NCBI RefSeq assembly: GCF_036946495.1 | Contig: NZ_JAQIIX010000002.1 | Span: 1,488,001-1,552,000, forward strand | Origin: Mycolicibacterium neoaurum | GTDB taxonomy: Bacteria > Actinomycetota > Actinomycetes > Mycobacteriales > Mycobacteriaceae | Direction of reading: 5' to 3' | Length of the DNA stretch: 64,000 nucleotides | Shown here: positions 26,186-35,167 of the stretch, in pieces | Layout: each line of letters opens with the position of its first letter | Numbering within the stretch: the first letter of the stretch is position 1 | The notes under the pieces: model-generated | The model's input: the letters and a program-made list of their open reading frames with translations, nothing else | Told to the model about the DNA's origin: nothing | Database searches by the model: none | Position numbers and translations under genes: made by a program

Positions 26186-26986
26186 ATGAGCGCGCGCGTG
26201 CGGAACAACATCACCGAGGTCGGCTGCGCCGATGCGCCCGTGCTGCTCCTGGCGCACGGGTTCGGGTGTGATCAGAACCTGTGGCGTCCGGTCGTCGAAG
26301 GATTGCGTTCGCGGTTCCGGATGGTGCTCTTCGACCACGTCGGCTCCGGGGCCTCGGACCCGGCGGCCTGGGACCCGGAGCGGTACGCGCAGCTGTCCGG
26401 CTATGCCGACGATGTTCTCGACATCGTCGAGGAGCTCGATCTCACCGAGGTGATCTTCGTGGGGCATTCGGTGGCCGCCATGATCGGGGCGCTGGCCATC
26501 ATCGACCGGCCCGATCGGTTCGCCAAGCTGGTCATGGTGACCCCGTCGCCGCGCTATATCGATGACGGTGACTACCGGGGCGGCTTCTCCCCCGATGACA
26601 TCGACGAGCTGCTGGAATCGATGGACGCCAACTATCTGGGCTGGTCCAGTTCCATGGCGCCGGTCATCATGGGCGATCCCGACCGGCCCGATCTGCACGA
26701 TGAACTCGAAGCGGCCTTCTGCCGAACGGACCCGGAACGGGCACGCGTGTTCGCGCGGGCAACCTTCCTCTCGGACAACCGCTCCGATCTGGCGAAGATC
26801 CCGGTGCCGACGCTGGTGATCGAGTGCTCACAGGATGTCATCGCGCCGCGGGAGGTGGGCGCATTCGTGCACCGGCACGTGCCGGACAGCACGTTGGTCA
26901 CCCTCGACGCGATAGGTCACTGCCCGCATGTCAGCGCTCCAGAGGCCACCGCAATCGCCATAGCGGACTTCGCCATCCGGACATGA
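26186..26986 (+). CDS. rsbQ: RsbQ-like alpha/beta hydrolase
   Basis: This 266-residue alpha/beta hydrolase shows the features of RsbQ and its plant relatives (D14/KAI2): LLAHGFGCDQNLWRPVV around the oxyanion hole, nucleophile Ser95 in GHSVAAMIG, Asp217 in ECSQDVIAP and His245 in IGHCPHVS. In Bacillus subtilis RsbQ is required for the phosphatase RsbP to sense energy stress, probably by making or relaying a hydrophobic signal. The next gene here, overlapping by 4 bases, is a PAS-PP2C phosphatase of RsbP layout, which makes the assignment much firmer than similarity alone. Confidence 0.86.
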   Translation: MSARVRNNITEVGCADAPVLLLAHGFGCDQNLWRPVVEGLRSRFRMVLFDHVGSGASDPAAWDPERYAQLSGYADDVLDIVEELDLTEVIFVGHSVAAMIGALAIIDRPDRFAKLVMVTPSPRYIDDGDYRGGFSPDDIDELLESMDANYLGWSSSMAPVIMGDPDRPDLHDELEAAFCRTDPERARVFARATFLSDNRSDLAKIPVPTLVIECSQDVIAPREVGAFVHRHVPDSTLVTLDAIGHCPHVSAPEATAIAIADFAIRT

Positions 26987-28149
26987 CCGAGCCGGGCGCC
27001 GCGGACTTCTGGGATGACTCGCCGTCGGGGCACGTGCTGCTGGCGGCGGATGGCCGCATCATCGCCGCGAATGCCACCTTCGCCGGCTGGTTGGGCTATC
27101 CGCGGGAGTCACTGCGAGATCGGTTCTTCGCCGACCTGCTCACGGTGGGCGGCCAGATTCATTATGAAACGCACTTCGTTCCGATGCTGCGGATGACGGG
27201 AGCCCTGGACGGGGTGACCGTCGATCTGCGCGCCGCCGACGATTCACGACTGCCGATGTTCCTGACCGCGAACGTCAAACCCGCCTCCGGTAGCCAGCCC
27301 GAGCTGTGGCGCGTCACCGCCGTCGATGCCAGCGACCGGCGCGCGTACGAGCGCGAGCTGCTGGAGCAGCGGCGCCGCGCCGAGCAGGAACGGGAACGGG
27401 CGCGGTCCTTTGCCGACACCCTTCGCCGCTCGTTGCGCCCGCCGCTGTTGTCGCCGCCCGCCGGGCTCCACGCAGCCGACCACTTCCATGCCGCCGCCGA
27501 CGAAGACGTCGGGGGCGATTTCTACGACCTGTTTCCGCTGTCCACCGATACCTGGGGGTTCTTCCTCGGCGATGTCTCGGGCAAGGGTGTCGACGCCGCG
27601 GTGATCACCGGGTTGACCCGCTACGTGCTGCGTTCGGCTGCAGTGTTCGACGCCGATCCCCTCCGCGTACTGCAGAACCTCAACACCGTGCTCCATCAAC
27701 GGCTCGAGGTGGCGGCGCACCGGATGTGCACGGTGGTCTATGGCAACCTGACTCGGCGTGGGTCCGGCTTCGATGTCGAACTCGCCAGCGCCGGGCACCC
27801 GCCGCCGCTGCTGCTCGGCGCAGACGGTCAGGCCTACTACGTCGACACCGTCGGCGGCCAGGCCGTCGGATTGGTCGAGGACCCACACTTTCTTTCTGTG
27901 CGAATGCATCTCGGCCCCGGGGACACCCTGGTGCTGTACACCGACGGTCTGCCGGACGCACGCGTCGGGCCAGGTACCGAACGCTTCGACGACGACGGCA
28001 AGGCCCTGCTGCGTTTCGCCGCCACGCACACGCCCACCGGTCCCGCCGAGATCGTCGATGCCATCCGTGCTCTGTTGGCCGAAATGGGCTCCGGGGTCGA
28101 TGACGACGTCGCGGTGTTGGCGCTGGGTGTGCCTGGCCGGCCGGCGTGA
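26983..28149 (+). CDS. rsbP: RsbP-like PAS-PP2C phosphatase
   Basis: This 388-residue protein contains an N-terminal PAS domain (about residues 10-125, starting SGHVLLAADGRIIAANATF), a short coiled coil rich in Glu and Arg (LLEQRRRAEQERERARSF) and a SpoIIE-type PP2C domain from about 165 with the metal-binding motifs ADEDVGGDFYDLF, GDVSGKGVDAA and DDDVAVLALG. The layout is that of RsbP, which dephosphorylates the anti-anti-sigma factor RsbV to free sigma B. It overlaps rsbQ by 4 bases (ATGA), so the pair is a signalling unit. No anti-sigma, antagonist or sigma gene is in the window; the target could be one of the several RsbV-like proteins of mycobacteria. Confidence 0.88.
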   Translation: MTEPGAADFWDDSPSGHVLLAADGRIIAANATFAGWLGYPRESLRDRFFADLLTVGGQIHYETHFVPMLRMTGALDGVTVDLRAADDSRLPMFLTANVKPASGSQPELWRVTAVDASDRRAYERELLEQRRRAEQERERARSFADTLRRSLRPPLLSPPAGLHAADHFHAAADEDVGGDFYDLFPLSTDTWGFFLGDVSGKGVDAAVITGLTRYVLRSAAVFDADPLRVLQNLNTVLHQRLEVAAHRMCTVVYGNLTRRGSGFDVELASAGHPPPLLLGADGQAYYVDTVGGQAVGLVEDPHFLSVRMHLGPGDTLVLYTDGLPDARVGPGTERFDDDGKALLRFAATHTPTGPAEIVDAIRALLAEMGSGVDDDVAVLALGVPGRPA

Positions 28150-28155
28150 CCCGAA

Positions 28156-29007
28156 TCAGCGTGCGGTGGAACGCAGTCGGGTCGCCAGCAGACCGTGCCG
28201 AGGACCGAACAGGTAGGCCATCGCGAACGCGGCGCCGTTGATGAGCACCACCATGGGCCCGGAAGCAGTGTCGAGGTAGTAGCTGGCGTACAACCCGACC
28301 AGCGCACTACCGGACGCGATGGCCGGCGCGATCACCAACATCCGACCGAACCGGTCGGTCAACAGGTACGCCGTCGCGCCGGGAGTGATGAGCAGCGCCA
28401 CGACCAGAACGACGCCGACCGCCTGCAGTGCGACGACCGATGTCAGCGCGAGCAACCCCAGCAGGGCCGCGCTGAGCACCCGGGGGCTGATGCCGACCGC
28501 GTGGGCGTGGCTCGGATCGAAGGCGTACAACGTGAAATCGCGGCGCTTGACGACCAACACTGCGAGCACGATCGCGCCGAGCACCGCGACCTGCAGGAGA
28601 TCCGACCGGGAAACCCCGAGCAGATTGCCGAAGATGATGTGGTTCAAGTCGATCTGACTCGGCGTGATCGAGATGAGGACCAAACCCAACGCGAACAGCG
28701 TCGTGAAGACCACGCCGATGGCGGCATCTTCCTTGGTGCGGCTGGTATCTCGCACCACACCGATCAGCGCCACCGCGGCGAACCCGAAGACGATGGCGCC
28801 CAGGGCGAACGGGGCACCGAGGATGTAGGCGAGCACCACCCCGGGCAACACCGCGTGCGAGACCGCGTCGCCCATCAGCGACCAGCCGATCAACACCAGC
28901 CAGCACGAGAGTGTGGCGCAGACGACCGAGGCGATCAACGTTGTCGCGAGGGCCCGCACCATGAACTCCAGCTGCAGCGGCTCGGCGAGGAAATCGAGGA
29001 CACTCAT
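28156..29007 (-). CDS. Mn/Zn-type ABC transporter permease
   Basis: This 283-residue membrane protein of the ABC-3 family (ZnuB/MntB/PsaC type) has about eight hydrophobic segments. Family motifs are GDAVSHAVLPGVVLAYILG near the N-terminus and the ALQAVGVVLVVALLITPGATA stretch. It is the last gene of a three-gene operon, overlapping the ATPase gene by 4 bases. The metal (manganese or zinc) cannot be settled from the permease. It converges with rsbP. Confidence 0.9.
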   Translation of the reverse strand: MSVLDFLAEPLQLEFMVRALATTLIASVVCATLSCWLVLIGWSLMGDAVSHAVLPGVVLAYILGAPFALGAIVFGFAAVALIGVVRDTSRTKEDAAIGVVFTTLFALGLVLISITPSQIDLNHIIFGNLLGVSRSDLLQVAVLGAIVLAVLVVKRRDFTLYAFDPSHAHAVGISPRVLSAALLGLLALTSVVALQAVGVVLVVALLITPGATAYLLTDRFGRMLVIAPAIASGSALVGLYASYYLDTASGPMVVLINGAAFAMAYLFGPRHGLLATRLRSTAR

Positions 29008-29744
29008 CGGGCATCCGCATCGGTCGCGCCGAGCCCGAAGGCGCGCGCAAGATTCTGTGGTTGCAGCACCACGTCAGGACGATCGTGCAGGAGCACGGTG
29101 TTCATCAGCAGCACGGCCTCATCGGCGAGATCGGGAAGCGCCCGCAGATCGTGTGTGGACACCAGAATGGTGACGCCACCGTCGGCAAGGCTGCGCAGCA
29201 GGGCGCTGATGGTCGCTTCGCTGCGGGTATCCACCCCGGCGAAAGGTTCGTCCAGCAACAGCAGTTCGGCCTCTTGAGCGATACACCGCGCCAGAAAGGC
29301 CCGCTTGCGCTGGCCGCCGGAGAGCTGCCCGATCTGGCGATGGCGGTACTCGCCGAGTTCGACGCGCTCCAATGCCTGGTCGACGGCCCGTTTGTCCGCG
29401 GTGCGCGCCCGTCTGGTCGGCCCCATCCGCCCGTACCGACCGGTCATGACGACATCGTGGACCGATAGCGGGAAGGCCCAGTCGATGGCCTCGCTCTGCG
29501 GCATGTACCCGACCACGCCCGTCTTTCGGGCACGCGCCGGATCCTGCCCGAAGATCCGCACCGCGCCGTCGTCCGGGCGCACCAGGCCCATGATGGCCTT
29601 GAACAGCGTGGACTTTCCGGATCCGTTCATCCCGACCAGACCGCACACGCGACCCGGTTCGATGGTCACCGTGGCATTCCCGAGGGCCAGGACGGGTCCG
29701 TACCGCACCGTGATCGAGTCCACCTCAAGCGCAGGGACCATCAC
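29004..29744 (-). CDS. Mn/Zn-type ABC transporter ATPase
   Basis: This 246-residue ABC ATPase has Walker A GMNGSGKST, the signature LSGGQRKRA, Walker B LLLLDEPFAG and the H-loop VSTHDLRAL. Together with the permease and the cluster 9 binding protein it forms a metal importer. It begins at GTG 29744 (overlapping the upstream stop as GTGA) or at the ATG directly after; neither has a strong ribosome binding site, which fits translational coupling. Confidence 0.92.
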   Translation of the reverse strand: MMVPALEVDSITVRYGPVLALGNATVTIEPGRVCGLVGMNGSGKSTLFKAIMGLVRPDDGAVRIFGQDPARARKTGVVGYMPQSEAIDWAFPLSVHDVVMTGRYGRMGPTRRARTADKRAVDQALERVELGEYRHRQIGQLSGGQRKRAFLARCIAQEAELLLLDEPFAGVDTRSEATISALLRSLADGGVTILVSTHDLRALPDLADEAVLLMNTVLLHDRPDVVLQPQNLARAFGLGATDADAR

Positions 29745-30667
29745 GGCACCCGGTTGGCGGTCAGTGCGGTCGCGATGGTGTCTGCATCGTGCCGGATCAG
29801 ATCAAGATAGGTCGGGACGGGTCCGTCTGCCGCAGAGAGCGAGTCGACATAGAGCACGCCGCCGAAGGTCGTACCGGTCGCCTCCACGACCCGTTGCATG
29901 GCGGCATCGGACACCGTCGACTCGCAGAACACGGCAGGCACATTGTTGGTCCTGACGAAGTCGATGGCCGACGCGATCTGTTGCGGAGTGGCCTGCTGCT
30001 CAGCGTTGACCGCCCAGATGTACTTCTCCGTCAGGCCGGCATCGCGGGCCAGATACGAGAAGGCGCCCTCGCAGGTCACCAGTGCGCGCTCCCCGGCGGG
30101 CAGTGACTCGAGTTCGCTGACCAGTTCGTCGTGGACCTGCTGGAGTTGGCCGCGGTAGGCGGCGGCGTTGGCCCGGTAGTCCCCGGCATGCGCGGGATCG
30201 AGTGTGGCGAAGGCCTCCGCCATGTTGTCGGCGTACTTCTGGACGTTCAGCGGTGACATCCATGCATGCGGATTCGGCATGCCGGCGTACGCGTCATCGG
30301 CGATGTCGACCGGGGCTACCCCGTCGCTGACCACGACATGCGGGACGTCGATACCGTCGACGAACTTGGCGAACCACGCCTCCAGATTCAGGCCGTTGTC
30401 CAGGATCAGATCTGCCCTGGCCGCCTTCTTGATGTCACCTGGCGTGGGTTCATAGCCATGGATCTCCGCGCCGGGTTTGGTGATCGACTCGACGTTCAGA
30501 TGCTCGCCGGCCACGTTGGCCGCGATATCGGCCAGCACCGTGAAGGTGGTGAGGACGGTCGGCCGATCCCCCGACCTGGAGTCCGCGCCGGCCTCGCAGC
30601 CCGCCGCCACGAGCACAACGATCGCGGCCGCCACACATCGGGTGACCCACGACCGACCCATCGTCAT
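29741..30667 (-). CDS. metal-binding lipoprotein of ABC importer (cluster 9)
   Basis: This 308-residue lipoprotein has a signal peptide ending in the lipobox VAAG-C (VVLVAAGCEAG). It belongs to the ZnuA/PsaA/MntC cluster 9 family: likely metal ligands are the histidines in GAEIHGYEPTPGD and MPNPHAWMSP, an acidic residue near AVNAEQQATP and the Asp in YVDSLSAADG. The long His-rich loop of zinc-specific ZnuA is missing, which favours manganese. Start: ATG at 30667 has GGAG 8 bases upstream; the GTG at 30676 overlaps that GGAG and is less likely. First gene of the importer operon, with a palindrome in its promoter. Confidence 0.88.
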   Translation of the reverse strand: MTMGRSWVTRCVAAAIVVLVAAGCEAGADSRSGDRPTVLTTFTVLADIAANVAGEHLNVESITKPGAEIHGYEPTPGDIKKAARADLILDNGLNLEAWFAKFVDGIDVPHVVVSDGVAPVDIADDAYAGMPNPHAWMSPLNVQKYADNMAEAFATLDPAHAGDYRANAAAYRGQLQQVHDELVSELESLPAGERALVTCEGAFSYLARDAGLTEKYIWAVNAEQQATPQQIASAIDFVRTNNVPAVFCESTVSDAAMQRVVEATGTTFGGVLYVDSLSAADGPVPTYLDLIRHDADTIATALTANRVP

Positions 30668-30688
30668 TTCGCTCACTCCACTCGGAAA

Positions 30689-30704
30689 TTTCGGTTGGCC
30701 GAAA
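30689..30704. promoter_or_regulatory. palindromic operator candidate before the metal importer
   Basis: TTTCGG-TTGG-CCGAAA is an inverted repeat with perfect 6-base arms, 22 bases before the lipoprotein start and just downstream of a CATTAAGGT -10-like stretch on the minus strand. A metal-sensing repressor of the DtxR/MntR or Fur type would fit this place; the sequence does not match the IdeR box that I remember. Confidence 0.55.
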
Positions 30705-30788
30705 CCTTAATGTGGAGCGGTCGCATCGGCAAGACGCCACCTGACCTGCGGGCGTTTGGCCATGGGCGTTTCCGGCTACCGCTGCACA

Positions 30789-31040
30789 ATGACCGACACG
30801 ACCGATACATCTACGAACGGCGTCATCGACGATGTCGCACCCGGCGACATCGTCTCGCTGGCCGACCGCGCGGGCGCCCACAAGGTGGTGCACAAGGAAG
30901 AGGTGGACGCGGGCTACCTCGTCACGTTCGAGACCGACGACGGTGAGACGTTCCAGCTCGAGCTGGCCGCCGGGACCCCGGCTCAGCGGACATTGGAATC
31001 CAAATGGGAGTCCACCCAGAGCCCGACCCCGCATTCGTGA
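30789..31040 (+). CDS. small acidic protein, unknown function
   Basis: This 83-residue acidic protein has no membrane segment and no cysteine. The core GVIDDVAPGDIVSLADRAGAHK followed by alternating strands (GYLVTFETDDGETFQLEL) suggests a small beta-barrel fold. No family is recognised with confidence. The stop overlaps a GTG of the next gene (GTGA), suggesting co-expression with the hydrolase. Confidence 0.65.
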   Translation: MTDTTDTSTNGVIDDVAPGDIVSLADRAGAHKVVHKEEVDAGYLVTFETDDGETFQLELAAGTPAQRTLESKWESTQSPTPHS

Positions 31041-31720
31041 GCCGGCCGGTGCGCACCGTGGAGTACGCGCCGGGCCGGTGCGCCGACGTCTACGGCACCC
31101 CGGGACCGGCGACCGCATTGCTGTGGCATGGCACGCAGACCGATTCCCGTTCGGCCGTCCGAACGCTGGCCGAAGTCCTCGCCGAGCGCGGCCTGGCCGT
31201 CATCGCCGCCGACTGGGACTCCCATGCACTCGATGCGGGACGTGCCGATCTCCTGGCATCGGCACGGTTCGCTACGCAACAGGCAGCAGGAAGCGCCCTC
31301 ACCGTGATCGGCTGGTCGCTGGGCGGTGTCGCCGCGGCAGGCCTGACCTTGCGTGCCTCGGAACTCGATATCGCAGTGGGACATACCGTATGTCTCGGTG
31401 GCGCATTCTGGGCCGACGACCCGATCTCCGGCGGCGTTGTACAGTCCGGGGCGCCGGCGGGCGCCACACCCACCCCGTTCACCTTGCTCACCGGGGACGC
31501 AGATGCCGTGGTGCCGGCATCGGCATCGATCGAGTTCGCGACCGAGTTACGGGTCATCGGCTGGCCCGCAGAGGTCATCGAGGTGGCCGCCGACCACGGG
31601 TCGATCGCTGGCGCACACTACCTCGCCGCCGACGACCGATACGAGGCCGCCGACGACCCACAAACCCATGCCGTCGTCGAAACAGTCGCCGAGGTCATCA
31701 TGACCCGGATCGGGGTTTAG
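31037..31720 (+). CDS. alpha/beta hydrolase, substrate unknown
   Basis: This 227-residue alpha/beta hydrolase-like protein has the nucleophile elbow GWSLGG, the oxyanion-side ALLWHGTQTDSR and late Asp/His candidates in GDADAVVP and AADHGSIAG. It resembles dienelactone-hydrolase or esterase-like small members; the true substrate is unknown. The start is taken as the GTG overlapping the preceding stop; an ATG at 31004, with GGAA 6 bases upstream, would add 11 residues and overlap the preceding gene by 37 bases. Confidence 0.75.
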   Translation: MSRPVRTVEYAPGRCADVYGTPGPATALLWHGTQTDSRSAVRTLAEVLAERGLAVIAADWDSHALDAGRADLLASARFATQQAAGSALTVIGWSLGGVAAAGLTLRASELDIAVGHTVCLGGAFWADDPISGGVVQSGAPAGATPTPFTLLTGDADAVVPASASIEFATELRVIGWPAEVIEVAADHGSIAGAHYLAADDRYEAADDPQTHAVVETVAEVIMTRIGV

Positions 31721-31735
31721 ACAGCGGCAGGCATA

Positions 31736-33172
31736 TCAGTGCACCGGTGTGCCACCGGCCTGGCTCGGCTGCGCGGCGGTGAAGAAGGCGCCCACCACCG
31801 CGACCGCACCGATGATGGCCGCTGCCACGAACGCCGCGTGCACACCCGGCATGTCCGGGGCGCCACCAGAAGTGGACGCCTTGGCCATGACGGTCACGAA
31901 CAGGGCGGTGCCGGCGGCGCCCGCCACTTGCTGCAAGGTGGTCATGATGGCGCTGCCGTGCGAATAGAGCCGATCCGGTAGCACGCCGAGCGCATCCGTC
32001 ATCAGCGGTGTGAACATCATGGCCAGGCCGACCATCATGATCGTCTGCAACACAACGAGTTCCCAGAGGGGCGTGGCGGCCGACATCAGAGCGAAGCCGC
32101 ACAACGCCAGGAACAACATGATCGAGCCCGGCACCACCAGCCTGCGCGCTCCGTGGCGGTCGTACACCCTACCGACCAGTGGCCCAGCCATTCCCATCAA
32201 CAGACCGCCGGGCAGACTCGTCAGCCCCGCGGCCAGAGCACTGCGCCCCAGCACATCCTGGACGTACAGCGGGATCATGATGATTGCGCCGAACAGGCCC
32301 ATGAAACCGATGACCACCAGACCCACCGATACCGCAAACCGTCGATACGTGAAAGGCGTCAGGTCCAGGAATGCGCGCTGCACCCGTTGCAACTGCAGCT
32401 GACGCGCCCCGAAGGCGAGCATGGCAACCGTTCCCACCACCAACGGAATCCATGCCGGCACGCCCTGCCCACCGTGACCGCCGAGTTCGGAGAGTCCGAA
32501 AACCAAGCCGGCGAACGCAATTGCCGACAGCGGTACCGATACTGCGTCGATCGGGGTGTGCTGTTCCCGATCATCGGCGACGCGCAACCACGCCAGACCT
32601 GCCGCGAATGCGAGCAGGGCGATGGGCAACACGATCCAGAACGTCCACCGCCAGTTCAGCGATCCGAGGATGATGCCGGACAGTGTCGGCCCGATCGCGG
32701 GGGCGACCGCGATCACGATCGAGATGGTGCCCATCGTCTGCCCGCGCCGCTCGGCGGGGATCAGTTTCATGACCGTCGTCATCAACAGCGGCACCATCAC
32801 GGCCGTGCCGCAGGCCTGAACGATACGACCGGCCAACAGGGCCGGAAATCCCGGAGCCATGGCGGCGATCAAGGTGCCGGCGCTGAACAGTGACATCGCG
32901 GAGGTGAAGATGGTGCGTACCGAGAAGCGTTGCAGCAGTGAGCCGGACATGGGGATGACCACCGCCATGGTCAACAAGAAGCCGCTTGTCAACCATTGGG
33001 CGGTACGAGCCGCAATGTCCAGGTCGACGATCAGCACCGGCAACGCGACGCTCATGATCGTCTCGTTGAGGATCATGACGAAGGCGGAGAACACCAGCAA
33101 CGCGATGATCACCGCCGCGCTCGGCGGGGCTTTCGGCAGCGCTTCGGTACGCACGATGGGCCCGGTACTCAA
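31736..33172 (-). CDS. MFS drug-efflux transporter (DHA2, EmrB/QacA type)
   Basis: This 478-residue proton antiporter has 13-14 hydrophobic segments. The DHA2 hallmarks are visible: ILNETIMSVALPVLIVDLD in the first helix, AQWLTSGFLLTMAVVIPMSG, and motif C (VAPAIGPTLSGII). Likely function is export of small toxic compounds. The start is a TTG at 33172, supported by GGGAG six bases upstream; a GTG at 33154 is the alternative. No regulator gene lies beside it; it converges with the hydrolase gene. Confidence 0.9.
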   Translation of the reverse strand: MSTGPIVRTEALPKAPPSAAVIIALLVFSAFVMILNETIMSVALPVLIVDLDIAARTAQWLTSGFLLTMAVVIPMSGSLLQRFSVRTIFTSAMSLFSAGTLIAAMAPGFPALLAGRIVQACGTAVMVPLLMTTVMKLIPAERRGQTMGTISIVIAVAPAIGPTLSGIILGSLNWRWTFWIVLPIALLAFAAGLAWLRVADDREQHTPIDAVSVPLSAIAFAGLVFGLSELGGHGGQGVPAWIPLVVGTVAMLAFGARQLQLQRVQRAFLDLTPFTYRRFAVSVGLVVIGFMGLFGAIIMIPLYVQDVLGRSALAAGLTSLPGGLLMGMAGPLVGRVYDRHGARRLVVPGSIMLFLALCGFALMSAATPLWELVVLQTIMMVGLAMMFTPLMTDALGVLPDRLYSHGSAIMTTLQQVAGAAGTALFVTVMAKASTSGGAPDMPGVHAAFVAAAIIGAVAVVGAFFTAAQPSQAGGTPVH

Positions 33173-33295
33173 ATCAAACTCCCTGGATTACCGCACGCGC
33201 GATGCGGTGCGGCCTTCCAGGGTAGGCGCGCAGGCATCGGTCGGGAAATCGATTATCCGGCCGTTGCGGTAGAGCGTCGAAGTCGGTGCTTATCG

Positions 33296-34435
33296 TCAGC
33301 CCGAGACGGCCCGGTAACGGTGTCGGGCAGCGACCGCCAACTCCATATCCGCCAGCAGCGGGTCGAGGAAGTCTCTGCGATACTCACCGTCGCCGACCGC
33401 CCGCGCGCTGACATACATGAACGTCAGAGCCGTCAACAATGCCGTGACGTGCAGGTGCGCAACCGACACCGGTAACGTCACATCGAACCAGACGCTCTGC
33501 GTGCCGGCACCGCCGGTGAGCTTCTCGGACACCACGGGGTTCAACACGATCAAGCCCATGGCGAAGAACACCGCACCGGTGATCGCGGCGAGGATCACCA
33601 TCTGCGTCACCTGTGAGATGGTGGCCGCCAGAAGGAGATTGGCGCGCTCACCGCGGCTCAGCGGGCCGCTTTCCGCAACCTGTGGCATCGTCGCAAACGT
33701 TGTATCGGCCAAACCTTCGTGCCCGGCCGATCCGGCGGTCGTCGGCAGGTGGTCGCTGATGCCCGAGACGAGGAACCCCATCGCGATCACAGCCAGGAAG
33801 CCCACGAGCAGCGTCATCCGCGCCACATCGAGGTTCGAGGCGATAGCCCAGACAACGGAGTTGAAGAACACGAGCACCGTGAGCAGCACCACCGGCAACG
33901 CTCGGACGATGAGTCGTCCCGCCGAGCGGAGCTGGCGCACCGCGACGCGGGCCGACCAGCCCAGAATCGATCCGACACCGGTTCCGGTACCAATCAGAAT
34001 GCCCGCAACCACGGACAGATCGACCGCGATATCCCGCAGCACATCGGCCACATCATCACCGGGCCAATCCGAGCAGACACCGACCACCACCGCGCCGACC
34101 GCGGCGAGCCTCCGGCCGCCGGCGCCGTGAATCCGTCCGACACCATATCCGGCGAGCGCCATCGCGATCGGGATGCACACCAGCACGCCCAGAGCCGCCC
34201 ACTGCGACATCGTCGGGTCGTCATCGATGTCGATATCACGGTCACCCGAGGCGATGGTCACCACGAGGCTCAGCAGCATCAGCACGGCCCACGCGGTCAA
34301 CCCGGGGGCCGAGCGCGGCAGAACACCTCGCCACCGGGCCCGTGCCGGCACCGCCGACGGGAGGCCCCGGTGCAGAAACCACGCCTCGGCTGCCCGCGTC
34401 GCGTCGGCGCTCGGTGTCGTCCCGGATATCGGCAT
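33296..34435 (-). CDS. polytopic membrane protein, unknown function
   Basis: This 379-residue protein has an N-terminal cytoplasmic segment followed by about seven to eight hydrophobic segments (for example GLTAWAVLMLLSLVVTIASG, IPIAMALAGYGVG, VVLLTVLVFFNSVVWAI, MVILAAITGAVFFAMGLIVL). An acidic loop (SGDRDIDIDDDP) separates the first two. No family is recognised. I start at the ATG at 34435; an earlier in-frame start at 34483 would overlap the promoter of the divergent YkuD gene. Confidence 0.7.
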   Translation of the reverse strand: MPISGTTPSADATRAAEAWFLHRGLPSAVPARARWRGVLPRSAPGLTAWAVLMLLSLVVTIASGDRDIDIDDDPTMSQWAALGVLVCIPIAMALAGYGVGRIHGAGGRRLAAVGAVVVGVCSDWPGDDVADVLRDIAVDLSVVAGILIGTGTGVGSILGWSARVAVRQLRSAGRLIVRALPVVLLTVLVFFNSVVWAIASNLDVARMTLLVGFLAVIAMGFLVSGISDHLPTTAGSAGHEGLADTTFATMPQVAESGPLSRGERANLLLAATISQVTQMVILAAITGAVFFAMGLIVLNPVVSEKLTGGAGTQSVWFDVTLPVSVAHLHVTALLTALTFMYVSARAVGDGEYRRDFLDPLLADMELAVAARHRYRAVSG

Positions 34436-34499
34436 GGGTGCAAAGCTATCCGGCCGGACACGCACAATGGGGAAAGGATCCACGAGAGGACATCACGGT

Positions 34500-35153
34500 A
34501 TGGGCAAGGAACTGCGACGACTGGCATCCGGCGCCGCGCTTGTGCTGCTCGGCATGATGACCGCACCGCCCGCGTCGGCCCAGCCGACACAGTCCCAGCT
34601 GATCACGGTGCAGGCACCGAGTGCGGACTCGCCGGTCGGGACGCTCACCGCCTACGAGATGGTCGGCCGCGACTGGCAGCAGGTGATCGGGCCGATACCG
34701 GCCGATCTCGGGGAACTGGGTGTGGGTGAGCCTCAGGATGACGTCTTCCGCACTCCGCTGGGCACCTTCCCGCTCGGGATGGCGTTCGGACGCGAACCCG
34801 ATCCGGGCACCGCACTGCCCTACACGCGCGTGGACGACCAGGACTGGTGGGATGAGGACGTCGACTCTCCCACCTACAACACCCTTGTGCGCTCACCGAC
34901 CAAGCCGTCCAAGGACGCGGAGAATCTGGGCTCTTCGGGTGCGATGTATGACTACGCCGTGCTGATCGACCACAACCCCGCCCGGATCCCCGGCCGGTCG
35001 GCAGGCATCTTTCTCCATGTGACCGACGGCGAACCCACCTGGGGCTGTATCGCCGTGGCCCGCGACGATATGCGGGCGCTACTGCAGTGGCTCGATCCGG
35101 CGGCGTCGCCGCGCATCACCATCGGCATCGGCGAGCAGGCGCTGCCCGCCTGA
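34500..35153 (+). CDS. secreted L,D-transpeptidase-like (YkuD-fold) protein
   Basis: This 217-residue protein has a signal peptide (ASGAALVLLGMMTAPPASA, cleaved before QPTQ) and a YkuD-like domain ending in FLHVTDGEPTWGCIAV, which carries the His and the catalytic-type Cys of L,D-transpeptidases in the WGC form. It lacks the Ig-like and linker domains of mycobacterial LdtA-type enzymes, so it is closer to the stand-alone YkuD/YbiS-like hydrolase or transferase branch. A role in peptidoglycan is inferred, not shown. GAGAGGA lies 9 bases before the ATG at 34500. Confidence 0.82.
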   Translation: MGKELRRLASGAALVLLGMMTAPPASAQPTQSQLITVQAPSADSPVGTLTAYEMVGRDWQQVIGPIPADLGELGVGEPQDDVFRTPLGTFPLGMAFGREPDPGTALPYTRVDDQDWWDEDVDSPTYNTLVRSPTKPSKDAENLGSSGAMYDYAVLIDHNPARIPGRSAGIFLHVTDGEPTWGCIAVARDDMRALLQWLDPAASPRITIGIGEQALPA

Positions 35154-35167
35154 TGGCCGATGCGCCG

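Noticed and set aside
23842..26214. A 790-codon open frame on the minus strand
   Set aside because: It is antisense to the whole glycogen debranching gene, has no recognisable domains and its composition is what high-GC third-position bias produces.
32153..32893. A 246-codon plus-strand frame
   Set aside because: It is antisense to the MFS transporter and has a low-complexity His/Arg/Gln composition typical of shadows.
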